Part shown: piece after piece, positions 1 to 16,062 of the stretch
Layout: each line of letters starts with the position of its first letter
Numbering within the stretch: the first letter of the stretch is position 1
From: Earliella scabrosa
Lineage: Eukaryota > Basidiomycota > Agaricomycetes > Polyporales > Polyporaceae
Length of the DNA stretch: 64,000 bases
Direction: 5' to 3'
Assembly: GCA_022605405.1 (NCBI GenBank)
Contig: JABYQQ010000015.1
Coordinates: 992,001 to 1,056,000 of the forward strand
Position numbers and translations under genes: made by a program
Notes under the pieces: model-generated
What the model saw: the letters and a program-made list of their open reading frames with translations, nothing else
Database searches by the model: none
What the model was told of the DNA's origin: nothing

Positions 1-537
1 GACGCGATCCAGCTTCTGGCAGGCAGGGTGGGACTCAGCTAAGCAGCCAGCGCGGGTGCCAGGTGGTCACATCGACCCAGTGGCGCAGATGCAAACGAAG
101 CTTTGGCACATCAGGCATATCCCTCATCATCATCATGCGAGATGTTTTAGGCCGTGCTCGCTGACGATTCCTTCGCAGGCACGCAAGTTGTACCCACACT
201 ACACCGTAATACCAATTTGCGCTCGCTCGAGATTGACGGGCTAGTCCTACCGGGCAGTGTTGCATGGACGTCGGGCCTTCTCTCGAAGCTGCGATCCACG
301 CAGTTGCAGAAGCTCTCGATCTCTATGCTTGTCCTTCGCAACGACGACCTGCCATCGTTCGAGTGGGACCAGCTGGACGAGTTTCTCGCCAGACCGACGT
401 ACAGTGACCTCGCGCTCACTATCACCGTCAACCGCGCTCTGCACCCGCAGAACGATCCGGTGGTAATCCGCTCAGCGGTCATGGCCTACCTCCCCCGAGC
501 GGTGAGAAGGGGGAAGTTGGTGGTTGTCTGTTCGTGA
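1..537 (+). CDS. F-box-type protein, C-terminal part (5' end outside window)
   Basis: The readable frame ends at TGA 535-537. Its last ~120 residues show an LRR-like pattern (LRSLEIDGL, LQKLSISMLVL) followed by a strand-rich tail. The layout (LRSL..GL, a QLQ..S segment, a final hydrophobic strand) resembles the C-terminus of the complete F-box protein at 11928-13094, so I read it as the 3' end of a paralogous F-box gene. An acceptor (ttcgcag) near 178 suggests that the coding part from ~179 is the last exon; anything upstream is unclear. No start codon or F-box is visible here. In the family the N-terminal F-box binds Skp1 and the C-terminal part recruits the substrate. The assignment rests only on this similarity. 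Confidence 0.5.
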
Positions 538-914
538 TTGCTTCTAGCTTTCGTGATTGTGGTGCCGATCTAGAGGGTTTGGGTTAGTCGCAGCGCACCC
601 TTACTATACCGTATATCTACATGGCTATTTAGTGCCAGGGTAATATTGGAGGTAGAAGCAGCGCTCCTAGTGCTCCCGGGTCTCAATGTTGCGTCTGTGG
701 TTTATTCATACCTTGTCTGCGGTCAAACTTTCAACTTCGCAAACTGATTCTCGCGACAGTGACGTATCGAGACAGTGGACTGCGATCTATGAAACGGTGG
801 TGTCGGACCGGGTAAGTAGCGCTGAAGTCGCATGGAAACAGCAGCACCCATTCTGGGCCACCTCTGCCCTCCGCCACCATCTCGAACTTAACCTCTGCTA
901 TCCCTGTTCCAGCT
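538..914. other. Intergenic; 5' flank of F-box/WD40 gene
   Basis: No gene seen. A donor (gtaagta at 812) and an acceptor (ccag ending at 912) two bases before the ATG suggest a 5'-UTR intron of the next gene. An upstream ATG at 686 opens a frame that does not join the main frame after this splice. Confidence 0.45.
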
Positions 915-3146
915 ATGTTGGCCTCTCAAGACGAAGGATTCATCGACGAGGAGATGATGAGCCCTGGCGGCAGTACGGGTGGCGAACAGAGGCAGATCGC
1001 GGCGCGCACAGTCCGGGAGCGGGAAGGTATGTGTCCGACTATACCTATTTTCCGCCCACGGCCGGCCAACGGTCGTTTGTCGTCAGAAATTGCGTACAGG
1101 ATCCTCGCGTCGCTGCCAAGGTCGAGTCTCGCAGTGCTGCAGAGCAGGATTGCGCCGCTCCTCAAGCTGGACATCGTCGGGGTGCGTGCACATGCGTCTG
1201 TCTGGGCCGAGGGCGTTGAGAGAACTCACACGACCGCGCGCCACAGCTGCTGCCGACAGAAGTGGCCCTGCATGTATTCTCCTACCTTCCCTACCAGTCG
1301 CTCCTCGTATGTGCCCTTGTCAGCAGGCGGTGGCGCGCGCTGGCAGACGACCAGTCGCTTTGGAAGAGCCTCTGCCTCGAACGCAAGTGGGAGTGGCGCG
1401 CCCCTCCGGACGCGTTTCAGCGCGAGTTTGGCAGCTGCCATGGCGAGCACGCAGCCGAGGGAGACGTGGACTCCGACGACGAGGGCATGGGCGACGAGGT
1501 GGACGAGGACGATGCCATGCAGATCGACGACTCGGGCTTCGCCTCGACGTCGATGGACATTGACGAAGACGTGATTTATCCCTCCATCCCATCACCATCA
1601 GCGACCGCAACAGCAAACCGACTCTCGATCCCTGTGCACATACTCAACGCCGGCGCGCACTCTCAGTCTCCATCCTCGTCCCGGCCGATGCGATCACCTC
1701 GTGCGCGCCATTCCGCGCCATCAGCCCTGGCGGCCTCGCGGCATCCTCACCTGAAACCCAACTACAAACTCCTCCACCAAACGCACGTCAGACTACGGAA
1801 TCGTTTTGCCACAGGGACATGCACGCTGTCGAACCTGCAGACCCGCGGCGCCCCGAATTCCCACTCGAATACGATCTACTGCTTGCAGCTCTACACATAT
1901 CCCGAGACAGGCACGCAGGTCCTGTTCACCGGTTCCAAAGATCGCACGATTCGCGAGTGGGATCTCTCGACAGGATCGGTCATCCGCGTCCTTGACGGCG
2001 TCCATGAAAGCAGTGTGCTCAGCATCTGTGTCTACCGCGGCATGCTCGCAAGCGCAAGCAGCGACCGCCGGGTGGTAGTCTGGGATCTCGCCAAGGATCA
2101 GCCGATGAAGATTATTCGGGAGCACCAAGACAGCGTGCTGAGTGTCCGTTTCGATGACAAGCGACTAGTGTCCTGTTCGAAAGGTGAGGATTTTGTGGTG
2201 TTCGCCATCAGCCGTGGGCGTGCAGGCTTACGTTGCTGCAGACAAGACGGTTCGGACGTACCTCTTTCCTGACTTGACTCCACAACATGTGCTCAACGCG
2301 CACCGCGCCGCCGTGAACGCAGTCTCGATCTCAAATAACCACATCATATCCGTTTCGGGAGACAGATCGCTGCGGCTGTGGGATGCTGACACTGGCGCGC
2401 TGCTCCGAACGTTTGACAATCACCACCGCCGCGGGTATGTGCGCCGCCCCATCGGTTGCCCATCTCTTGTGGCTTACACTGATTGCCGCGAACCCTAGAA
2501 TCGCTTCCATCGATTTCAAGCATCCATTGGTCGCGTCAGGCTCCTCGGACAAGCATGTCCGACTCGTGGACATCTACACGCGACAGGGCTGGTCGACGTC
2601 TCCAGAGCTGACCCCCAAGCCACCGGGTGATGGGCGAACCGCTGTTTGCGACGCATGCGGCAGTAACACTACCTCGGGAGAGGCTGCTCCGCCGCCTCCT
2701 CGGCGCCGCGCACATGAAGATCTCGTGCGCAGCGTGGCTCTCAGCTCGGAGCTCGTCGTCAGCGGGAGTTACGATTTCACGGTCAAGGTTCGTGCGGCTG
2801 GCTGCGAAAATATCGGACACGCAAAAATGCTGACTCTGTTGCAGGTATGGGACCGTCAGACGGGTGCACTGATCGCCGACTTGGCCGGAGGGCACACGGG
2901 CAGAATCTTCTGCGTGGGTTTCGACTGCACAAAGGTCCGTTGCTCAAATATCGCCCCGTGCCTTGATCATCTGACATGACTCCTTCACGGTGTTCGGCAG
3001 ATTGTCTCCTGCGGTGAGGACCAGGTAAGTCTTGTCACCATCGGCGAGTAATGCGGCAAATGGCTGACGCTACTCGCCTTCGCACGCAGCGGATATGCAT
3101 ATGGGACTTCTCGAACGGAATCGACACGTCATTCATCAAATTATGA
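915..3146 (+). CDS. F-box/WD40-repeat protein, SCF substrate receptor
   Basis: Seven exons: 915-1181, 1247-2183, 2242-2434, 2499-2787, 2845-2934, 3001-3024 and 3090-3146, giving 618 residues. The F-box begins at about residue 90 (LLPTEVALHVFSYLPYQSLL, then VSRRWRALADD), right after the first intron. WD40 blades follow from about residue 270: LFTGSKDRTIREWD, LASASSDRRVVVWD, IISVSGDRSLRLWD, VASGSSDKHVRLVD, VVSGSYDFTVKVWD, and the last IVSCGEDQRICIWD. The family forms the substrate-recognition subunit of SCF ubiquitin ligases; a short helix ahead of the F-box recalls the Cdc4/Pop1/Fbw7 type, but I cannot assign an orthologue. An acidic low-complexity linker (EGDVDSDDEGMGDEVDEDD) separates F-box and propeller. 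Exon 6 is only 24 nt and encodes part of the last blade. Start: ATG 915 keeps one frame to the F-box without an intron. Confidence 0.88.
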
Positions 3147-3853
3147 GCCTCTGACGGGCATGGCCCTGTCCAAACTTGTAGTCTTGACCCGGGACGCCCT
3201 CCCGACCCTGTTGCTGCCAATTTCTATCTTTGCATCGACCGGAAAGCTTGCTTTGGGCGCGGCAAAATGCGCTCTGCGCGATTGAGCGAGTCTTCTCCGG
3301 CGTCTCTCGAACGGCTTCCCTGCATAGGGAATTTGCCACAACTAGTGGCGAAAGCTAAGGATCATCCTAACCTCCTGCACTAGCATGAAGATGGCCGTAA
3401 AGGTTGCGTGCAAGCCGATGGCTGAGGTATGTGGCTGCCGTTCTATCGTGCACTCGGAGATCCGCGGCCGCATCGTGAGGGCGGCCTTGCACAGACAGCC
3501 AGGAGAGAAATGGTAAATGCCGGTGGATAAATTTCTCATGTTCTTGTCAAACCGTAATAGTTCGGCACCCAGTCTGAATGCTGGCAGGGACAATTAGTAA
3601 GTCATGGCAATGCACGGCGCACTCACGCGCGGTGTACTGGTTATCCGGTATGTCTGGACCAGGACCCCTCTTCCTCCCCTCGGTCCGTTCAACGTGTTTG
3701 TTCTTGCTGAGCGGTGACAGACTGCGCGCGATCCTAGATCGTGCACGATATAAGATGCGCACATGGGATCTCTCGTAGGTTCAGCACCAGTGCCCAACTC
3801 AGCTTCACATCCACACCACACACTCTTTCCTAGATCTATTCAATCTACCCCCG
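3147..3853. other. Intergenic region
   Basis: About 0.7 kb with only short, unsupported frames on both strands. It holds the 3' flank of the F-box/WD40 gene and the promoter of the terpene synthase gene; I see no repeat or RNA gene. Confidence 0.6.
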
Positions 3854-5327
3854 ATGACCGTGACCGTCGCCATTTCGCCCCCTCTTCCCCTCGCCTCAGG
3901 CTCCAAGACTCCGGAGTACTTCATCCTCCCTGACCTCGTCGGGCACTGCAACTTCCCGCTCTTCTACCACCCGCATGGCGACGCCGTGGCGGCCGAGTCC
4001 GTTAAGTGGCTCGACAATGGCTGCCCGGAGCTCTCGCTCAAGGCGCGCAAAGCGCTCTATGGCTTGCAGGCGGGCGAGCTCACCGCATTCTGCTACCCGT
4101 GCTGCAGCACGGAACGGCTGCGCGTTGTCAGCGACTTCATGAACTACCTCTTCCACCTAGACAACATCTCGGACGGCATGATGCGCAAGGGTACCGAGGA
4201 GCTGGCGGACACCGTCATGAACGCGCTCTGGTTCCCCGATCGGTACATGCCCACCGAGAGCCCAGGCAAGGAGCAGCCTGAGGAAGAGGTCAGTGCGGGG
4301 AAGCTCGCAAGGGAGTGAGTGCCGAGTTATCTCCTACCTTGGGCGCATCTATGATCTGACATCCTGTCCCCGACAGTTACTGGACACGGTGCACGCGAGA
4401 TGCGAAGCCCGGTCCCCAGGCTCGGTTCAAGGAGAACCTGGAGTTGTTCTTCGACGCAGTGAACCAGCAGGCGAGGGACCGCGACGCAAATCTCATCCCA
4501 GATCTGGAGTCGTATATTAGCGTAAGTCTGCCCTGCGCATCACACGAGGTAGATGTTGACACGATGCATGTTCGGTGTTATAGATGCGACGAGACACGAG
4601 TGGGTGTAAGCCCGTCTTCGATCTGATAGAATACGCGATGGACATCGACCTCCCCGAGTTCGTCGTGCGGCATCCGGTCATCCAGGCCCTCAACCAGAGC
4701 ACGAACGACCTCGTCACAGTACGTGTTGAACCACCATCTATCTGTGATCCGGACTCTGGCTGACCCTTTCCCGCGCAGTGGAGCAACGTGAGTACACGGG
4801 TCTGGGACTTCTCTGCTCACGCCTTTAACACATGTTGCCGTCTCCAGGACATATTTTCATACAATGTCGAACAAGCTCGCGGAGACACACATAACGTAAG
4901 TGCGCCTTGCCACAATGCAGCCCTGCCGTGCGATCAAAGCCTAACTGTCCGTCCCGCGTCCCAGATGATCGCCATCCTCATGCAACTCCGCGGGTTCGAC
5001 CTGCAAACCGCAGTCGACTTCGTCGGCGAGCTCTGCCGACAAACCATTGACGCCTTCGTCGAGAACCAGCAACGGGTACCCTCGTTTGGCCCCCGGCTCG
5101 ACCGCGATGTCGCGCTGTACGTCCAGGGGCTGCAAGACTGGATCGTCGGCTCGCTACACTGGAGCTTTATGACCGAGCGCTACTTTGGGAAGAAGGGCGC
5201 CGATGTCAAAAGACACCGCGTTGTGAGGCTCATCCCGCGGTGTCCCCCGCGTTCACATGTGCACACTACACATCGTGCACTCGCTATCGCTGCCGCCAAT
5301 GCACAACGCACGCACGCGCACGTATAG
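3854..5327 (+). CDS. Sesquiterpene synthase (class I terpene cyclase)
   Basis: Six exons: 3854-4314, 4377-4521, 4584-4718, 4779-4787, 4848-4895 and 4965-5327, about 386 residues (family usually ~340-400). Class I terpene synthases ionise farnesyl diphosphate with Mg2+ and cyclise it. The aspartate-rich motif is LFHLDNISDGM (D103-D107, form DNxxD), and the NSE motif is NDIFSYNVE (about 250-258). The motif MRRDTSGCKPVFDLIEYA and the C-terminal WSFMTERYFG are typical of basidiomycete sesquiterpene synthases of the trichodiene/protoilludene superfamily. Exon 4 is a 9-nt microexon (Trp-Ser-Asn) that supplies the first Asn of the NSE motif. The C-terminal tail after RHRVV is uncertain: the frame runs to 5327, but an intron ending at about 5328 (gtatag) would stop it soon after RHRV. 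No P450, prenyltransferase or other pathway gene is adjacent. The product cannot be predicted from sequence. Confidence 0.92.
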
Positions 5328-5903
5328 CCCTGAATTCCGATGAGAGCTGGTACGTCTTCGTCCTCGCTGTGGTCCACCACGCGTGATCCGCATGCATAAG
5401 TTCTCGCTCGGGTGCTGACCTCCTGCCGCTCCTTCTTCTCCCTGCCTCGGCCTTCTTCTGTCCAGGCTAGCTCCGCTCTGCGTACACCCTCGTTATTGTC
5501 CCGAATCCATTTATCGTGGCGTGGTCGACACCGGTAGGGGTCAGGCCGCCCGACGTCACGCATAACCTCTGTACCACTGTGTTCTATCATGGAGTATTTA
5601 TCGTATGTAATTAGAGCCTTCGTTCTCCTCTCACATGTGCAGCATGCGGGGAAGAACACGTCCGATCGCGTCCTCAGATCTCAGAGGGCGCCGATTGGAG
5701 ACGTACGGCATTAAGCCGGCAAAAGCGGGCGGTGTTGGAGCGGGCTAGCAAATACAGCAAGTGCGAGTACGACAGCAAGGGTACGACAGTCAGGGCGGAG
5801 GAGGAATTAGGGCGTGGACGAGAGATTAGACTGGTCGGTACAATGTGACACTAAATATGACCTAAGATAGAGACCGCATAATTAGTAGCACCAGTCTACC
5901 CAC
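5328..5903. other. Intergenic between convergent genes
   Basis: Shared 3' flanks of the terpene synthase (+) and the SNF2 gene (-). No conserved frame, repeat or RNA gene recognised. Confidence 0.55.
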
Positions 5904-10558
<4,655 letters not shown>

Positions 10559-11927
10559 GATACATAAAGTTCACCATGCTCGAAGTTTTTGGTTGCTACT
10601 ACTGCGTTTTGCATATTCTGTGTCCATCCTACTGCTTTGATATGGCTATTCCTGGACACGAAAGTGAGCCAGGTCTCGAGACGAGTAAAGATGAGTCCGC
10701 CTGGGGTAGGGTCCACGTGGGTTGATGTTTCAGGTCGCCGTGTTGAGAAGGTATCGCCCACAGACCCTCTGACACCCCTGACGTCAGTTGTCGTCGGTCA
10801 CGAGCTTCAAGTAACCCTCTCCTCTGCTCACCATGTCAACACGGATGTATGTGCATTGGTCACGGTGGCCTGGCTCAAGCTCGTCGGCGACGGTCCTGAC
10901 CCATTGTGCCTTTGTGCATAGTCAAGCCTGAGTTCAGAGGCAACGGTCGCACAGGCTATCGACCTGATCTCGACTCACTAGCATTGGGCAATGTCACGTC
11001 CGCACGCTGTGGGGCGAGAGGGTGTGGTAAGTACTACGACGGTACCTACTCTGATGGCACTGGTTAGCTGCGACGATCTACAAGAACGTCTTGTTCGTCC
11101 AATGACAGGTTTTTTCATGTTCGGATCCCAGCCACTAGTGATTACTAGTACTAGGTATCACCATGCCATGGATTGCACATGTGCGTTCACTCGCATGGGG
11201 CTCTCATACCGATACCTGTTTCGCAGGATATGTACCTGTTCACAAAGTTGCTTAGGGCGCGCGAGGGCGGGCGTCAGCCCGCCCGACGTGCGCCCAGTAG
11301 CAGAACCATATGCACGTACTGCAGTGCTCGTCAGTCGCTCGAGCCTCGCACGGCTTGTCCACAGCATAGTGATCCCGAATCGTGTCCAGGTCTGCCCCGG
11401 AGGGCCCTTTCCTATGCATACAGAATTACAAAACATATACAAAGATATGCACCATTGGCTGACACACTCTGATTCGAATGGGATCCGCTCGCGCTGCCTC
11501 TGGCCAGCCGGGCCCAGGAGGTTGCGATTTGGATCGGCTCACGGAGCACGCGGTGGAAGTATGATCCCCAGTATGACCCGGCCCGCACCACAACCTGTTA
11601 CATGCATGCGTGAGCAAGAACCATCGTACGGTCGACATGAGATCAATGCAGACTGCCACAAGCAGCTTCAACGCAGACGCCTGGCGAGGACGAGACAAGA
11701 TGAGGCAGCTTGCGGAGGTAGATGAGCACAAAACCCTCGCGATGTCGACTGAGGCACGCACAGCGAGCAAGTACGATGACTATAATATACTAGATTAGAT
11801 GACAACACCAGAGTACCCATCCCGGGACCCAAGAAAGCTAATAAAGATAACCCAAATATGAAAGATACCATCTAGATGTAGCACGTATCCTCCAACGCTC
11901 AGATGCACCCAAGTCGTGCAGAGCGCG
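10559..11927. other. Intergenic region
   Basis: Promoter side of the SNF2 gene, then the 3' flank of the F-box gene. A plus-strand frame at 10991-11725 (244 codons) is open but has no recognisable domain and odd composition; I do not annotate it as a gene. Confidence 0.5.
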
Positions 11928-13094
11928 TCAAATGCACGAAATGCACAGTGTACCCCTCTTCTGGAGCCCGTCCAGCCTCTCCGAGATCTCGCGCCGCACC
12001 TCCTTCTCCATCCCGTCGTGCTCGCACGACACATAAAACATCACCGTCAACCCGTGGAACTCCTCCCGGCTCAGGTCCGCGTCGATCCGCGCCCAGTCGA
12101 GCGCGAGCAGGTCCTGCACGGACGCGATCTCGAGCGCGAACGAGACCTCCTGCAGGTGGCGCGAGCGCACCTGTGAGAGCATCGTCGTGACCCAGGGGAA
12201 GAGCCTGCTCGAGACAAACGCCTGCGACGCGCGCACGTCGAGCCCGCCGAAGTGCAACGCACGCAGCCCCGTGTTGTGCGCGAGGCTGAGGTGGTTCTGC
12301 ATCGCGGCGTCTTCGGAGATACCGGCGGGGAACTCGATGTGCAGCGACTCGAGCGAAGACCCGCTCGCTTGGAGGAGGGCGCCGACGGACTGGGTGTTCT
12401 CGAGCTCGCGCCAGCAGAGCTGGATCGACTGCAGGCGTTGCTCCGCCGGATGCTGCAGCAGCCACTCGGTGACGAGGGTGGGGGATGACTTGGGGTCAAG
12501 GAAGAGGTAGGAGAGCTGCATGCCACCGCGGTCCGCGCTCGGCTCGTCAAATGGAGAGGGCGAGTCGTTCTTCCAGGAGACCGCTTGGAAGTAGAGGTCC
12601 TGGAGGGCGGGGAAGGCGGAGAGGAACGCGATCACGTCGCGGGACGCATCGAACGAGACCTCGAAGAGGAACAGGCTGCGTACCGACTGCGATACCCCCG
12701 CAAACGCCGCCTGCGTCTCCGCGTTGAGCGCGTGCCACCTCACCCGGGCCAGTGCCAGCGTCGTAACCCGGTCCAACATTGGGAAGAGCTCCGCCGCGCC
12801 GTTCACCCATGCGTCGTCCTCGCGTGACGTGCCGTCGGGAGTAGCGCCATCGTAGTCTGCGCTGAGCGAGAGCTTGCGGACGCAGTGTGCGATGGTTGGA
12901 GAGGAAGAGAGGAGCGCTTTGAAGCGGGTCACATCGTCGGCATGGCGTAGGCGGACGTTGCGAAAGAGATGGAAGCGGCTGCTGGGGAGCCAGTCCTTGC
13001 AAGCGAGGCTACATGCGCGCAGGGCGTTGAGGTCATCCCAAAGATGGTCTATGGTTTGGTCGCAGAGTTCTGGGGGCAGAGGAGGGCATGGCAT
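11928..13094 (-). CDS. F-box protein (388 aa)
   Basis: Single uninterrupted frame from ATG 13094 to TGA 11930-11928. The N-terminus (PPELCDQTIDHLWDDLNALR then CSLACKDWLPSSRFHLFRNV) is the usual Agaricomycete F-box, a Skp1-binding helix bundle. The rest is made of irregular leucine-rich units (e.g. LQDLYFQAVSW, LESLHIEFP, LRALHFGGLDV) and ends LQKRGTLCISCI. F-box proteins are substrate adaptors of SCF ubiquitin ligases. Fungal genomes of this group carry dozens of rapidly diverging copies, so the substrate cannot be guessed. The tail resembles the partial gene at 1-537. Start chosen because the F-box begins six residues after this Met. Confidence 0.85.
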   Translation of the reverse strand: MPCPPLPPELCDQTIDHLWDDLNALRACSLACKDWLPSSRFHLFRNVRLRHADDVTRFKALLSSSPTIAHCVRKLSLSADYDGATPDGTSREDDAWVNGAAELFPMLDRVTTLALARVRWHALNAETQAAFAGVSQSVRSLFLFEVSFDASRDVIAFLSAFPALQDLYFQAVSWKNDSPSPFDEPSADRGGMQLSYLFLDPKSSPTLVTEWLLQHPAEQRLQSIQLCWRELENTQSVGALLQASGSSLESLHIEFPAGISEDAAMQNHLSLAHNTGLRALHFGGLDVRASQAFVSSRLFPWVTTMLSQVRSRHLQEVSFALEIASVQDLLALDWARIDADLSREEFHGLTVMFYVSCEHDGMEKEVRREISERLDGLQKRGTLCISCI

Positions 13095-13761
13095 GGTGGG
13101 TATATGTCTAGGAATGTGGACCGTCCTATTCAGATTCCGTTAGCGAGGAACTTGCCTTCGTCGCGGACAACAAGACTTACTAGTGTGGTGGTGGGGGACG
13201 GAAGGAAAGAGACATGGGTCTTTCTGACTCGTGAGTGTGGTATATGTAAGTAAGTACCACCGATCGCCTGGCTGAGACGATACCATATTGACGGGAGACT
13301 ATCGGCTCCCCGCACTCTCGGACTCTCGGTCGATGTGTCCTGATTGGCTGTCGTCTGGCCGCCCGGCGGCCGGCGTGATCGGGACGCTCGGCGCGGTCTC
13401 TCGCCGAACGCCGACAATCCATGTTAGGCAGTACTTGTGGCTAGCACAGGCTCAGTACCAGGCCACGACGTGCACGGAGCAAGCTAAGTAGATGAGACAG
13501 TACACTGGCAGTGAGCCTTACTACCGGCTTCGTACTAGCTTCGGAACTTGTGTAGGATCACATAAAACCTGAGCTGCTGCTCTACATCCAGCCTGATTTT
13601 GACTCGTTACTTCTCTTTGCTTCCTGCTCGTCAAATAGGCCCGTTGCGATCCCTTGAACACTGGCCTCGATGGCGACGACATCTCGCACAAATAGCCAAC
13701 TACACCTTCAACTTGAAGAGGGGGCATCTGTAACCTGTAACCTGTGACATGAACACGAAGC
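13095..13761. other. Intergenic region
   Basis: About 0.67 kb between two minus-strand genes: the promoter of the F-box gene and the 3' flank of the P-loop gene. Nothing recognised. Confidence 0.55.
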
Positions 13762-15922
13762 TCATGGTTGCCCATCTGGAAGTTCGAACGAGCATGAACA
13801 ACGGTTGATGAAAGAAACATAAATCGACGCACCTATATCAATCTCCAAGACATATCCGTCGCCCCGATGGCCGCCTTGAATTGTGCCGGCATCCCAGCCT
13901 GCAGGTAGCGTCCATCGGAGAGTCTCAACCTTCTCGCCCACACAACACACAAGAACATAATGGACCCGGATCTGGGCCTTCCGACCCGTCTTTCGACGAC
14001 GTTTCGGAGCCGGCTTGTGCCTCTTCGCGGGTGGCTCCGAGTCCGAATCGTCACGCTGCGCGTGCGCCTCGTCGAGCTGCTTCCGGAGTATGGAGACAAT
14101 CGTCCGTATTGTGGCATAGCCCCTCGGCGAGCCTCCATGCGACGCAGACATGGCCATCTGGAGGAGCCACAGGTCGGCCGAGGGCGTCTTAGCGCCGGAG
14201 TTGAGAGAGACGATGAACGAGTCGATGAAGGGGAAGGCGGAGGGATTGAACACGTAGTACTCGTCGTCCTTCAGCTCAGATAGCTGCGTGGCTATGGACT
14301 CCGCGTCGAGATACACACGTCGTCGGTTGACCTTCGGGATCATGGGTACAGACTCCGTCGCGGGCTCGAGGACGAAAACGGACGGTTCCTGCATGGTCAT
14401 CGGCTTGAGCGGCCAGCGATCCTCATCGCCTCCGGCGGATTGTAAGCGGCGATGTGCGAGAGGCTCAAATAGCCACGCGACAAACGTCCTTCCCTCGGGC
14501 ATTGGCTCCTTGCCAAGGATTGAACTTGGAGACAGTACCTGGGGGGCGAAATCCTGCATGAGTTGGCGCACGGTCTCTTCTTGCGCATCGGCACATTTCG
14601 CCAAGACGCGCTTCGCTATCGTCAGCGACTTGAAATCGACGGTCCATCCCACATACTCCCCGACCTTGGTGAGGGGGCGGAGACAGGCGGCGCGGTGGGG
14701 AACACGCTGTGGGTCATATGTGTCATAGATCCTTGAGCTCATGATGCCGCACAAATCTCTGGGTTCGACGGAGGACACGTCCGCGTGCCATTGAAGGACG
14801 GCGTCGTATCCTTCAGGGTGTAGGATCGCCTGGAATATGTCGCGAGGAACGTACCCGAACTCAGTGGCCATTCCGTCGACAAGGATGTCGAGCGCCGTGC
14901 CGACGGAATCGGGCGGGTTATCTCCACAAAGGGTCTTGAGGAGTCGAAGAGCACCGTGGTCGGAGTACAGGCTGCGGTCGTGCCATGAAGCTGCCGTTGA
15001 TGCGAGCTTTTCCATCATGTCGTGGTGCAGCCGTAGTCTAGCAACTAGAACGTTAGGACCGCCAACGGATATAGAAGCGGGTAGTAACATACACCTGTTT
15101 CAGCTCTTCGAGGTCCCACAGCGGGAATCCAGTGAGGACAGGACGCCGCTTCTCGAGGAAGAAGTCGTAGAGCTCGTACTTGGGAGGCGAGAACTGTATA
15201 GGGAACAATGTGGACCCATACACTAGGCAAATGGGATTCCTATTCGGATCGGCCTGGAACAACGACCACATGAACACATCGGCGCGTTCCCGACTAGTCC
15301 CATGCCTAGGAGGCATGGGCAGACAGTCCAGTATTGCTGTCTGCTTGCCAATAATTTCGTATACGCCCCCGTCGTAGAAGAGAAGCTGAGGCCTCGCGGG
15401 TAGACTGAGCATGATGACCTGGCGTTTCTGCAATAGGCAGACGAGGAGGTAGAACAGACATACAGTCGTGCCTAGGGAGCTGTGAGCTGTCAGTGACCCC
15501 GAGCTGGAAAGACGAGAGGACGCTCACCGGTACCGGGCTGCCCGGTGAAGATCATACCCACGCGAGGTAGGTATGCACCATAACGCAGGACTGCATCTAA
15601 AGCGTCTACATAGCACTCGCGCACGAGAATCACCGGGGGAATCATATCTGGGAGGACGCTGCGAATGTCGGAAAGATCGAGGACTCGAGCACCATCCTGC
15701 ATGGTGTAGACTTCTCCCTCGTGATTGCGCCACTTTTGAGCAAAGTCTTTCCATATGGAGGGTGCATCCTGCCAAAAAAGCGACACTATCTTCTGTTCCA
15801 CCTCCCAGGTCCAATTGGCGGCATCTGGGACTCTGTTAGCGACCTGAGTGGTTAGGGGTTCAAGTTATTTGAGGGGGCTCACTGGCGTTCCTGGCTAAAA
15901 CAGTCTCGACTGAGTCGCCCAT
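13762..15922 (-). CDS. P-loop protein resembling fungal RHS/Crinkler-type NTPases, Walker A altered
   Basis: Four exons on the minus strand: 15922-15883, 15824-15528, 15471-15093, 15037-13762; 663 residues with ATG at 15922. The N-terminal part has NWTWEVEQKIVSLFW, DLSDIRSVLPDMIPPVILV, then a P-loop region VGMIFTGQPGTGTTVCLFYLL followed by a hydrophobic strand (RQVIML) and the segment RPVLTGFPLWDLEELKQ. This order recalls fungal RHS/Crinkler-like NTPases, where the segment reads GxPGxGK(S/T). Here the Walker A lysine position is Thr because the splice joins ..GGTACCG to GCACGACT. Near the C-terminus there is a basic stretch (PPAKRHKPAPKRRRKTGRK) that could be a nuclear localisation signal. 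A second possible intron near the 3' end (gtgcgtcg) would shorten the tail but use the same stop. No catalytic effector domain recognised; function unknown. Confidence 0.72.
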
Positions 15923-16062
15923 TCCAGTGTGTTGTGATCACGGAAATACGTGCAATCGGTAGACTTAGCGGTCTTGCTGGGGCGAGCTCGAGCAAGCAAC
16001 TCGGAGGAGGAGAGAGAGTGGAGGATGGTTTCCGGACCGTGCTCCCGGCAGATGGCGCCTAG

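Noticed and set aside
10991..11725. 244-codon open frame (+)
   Set aside because: No recognisable domain, unnatural composition and no intron or promoter context; chance frames of this length occur in GC-rich fungal DNA.
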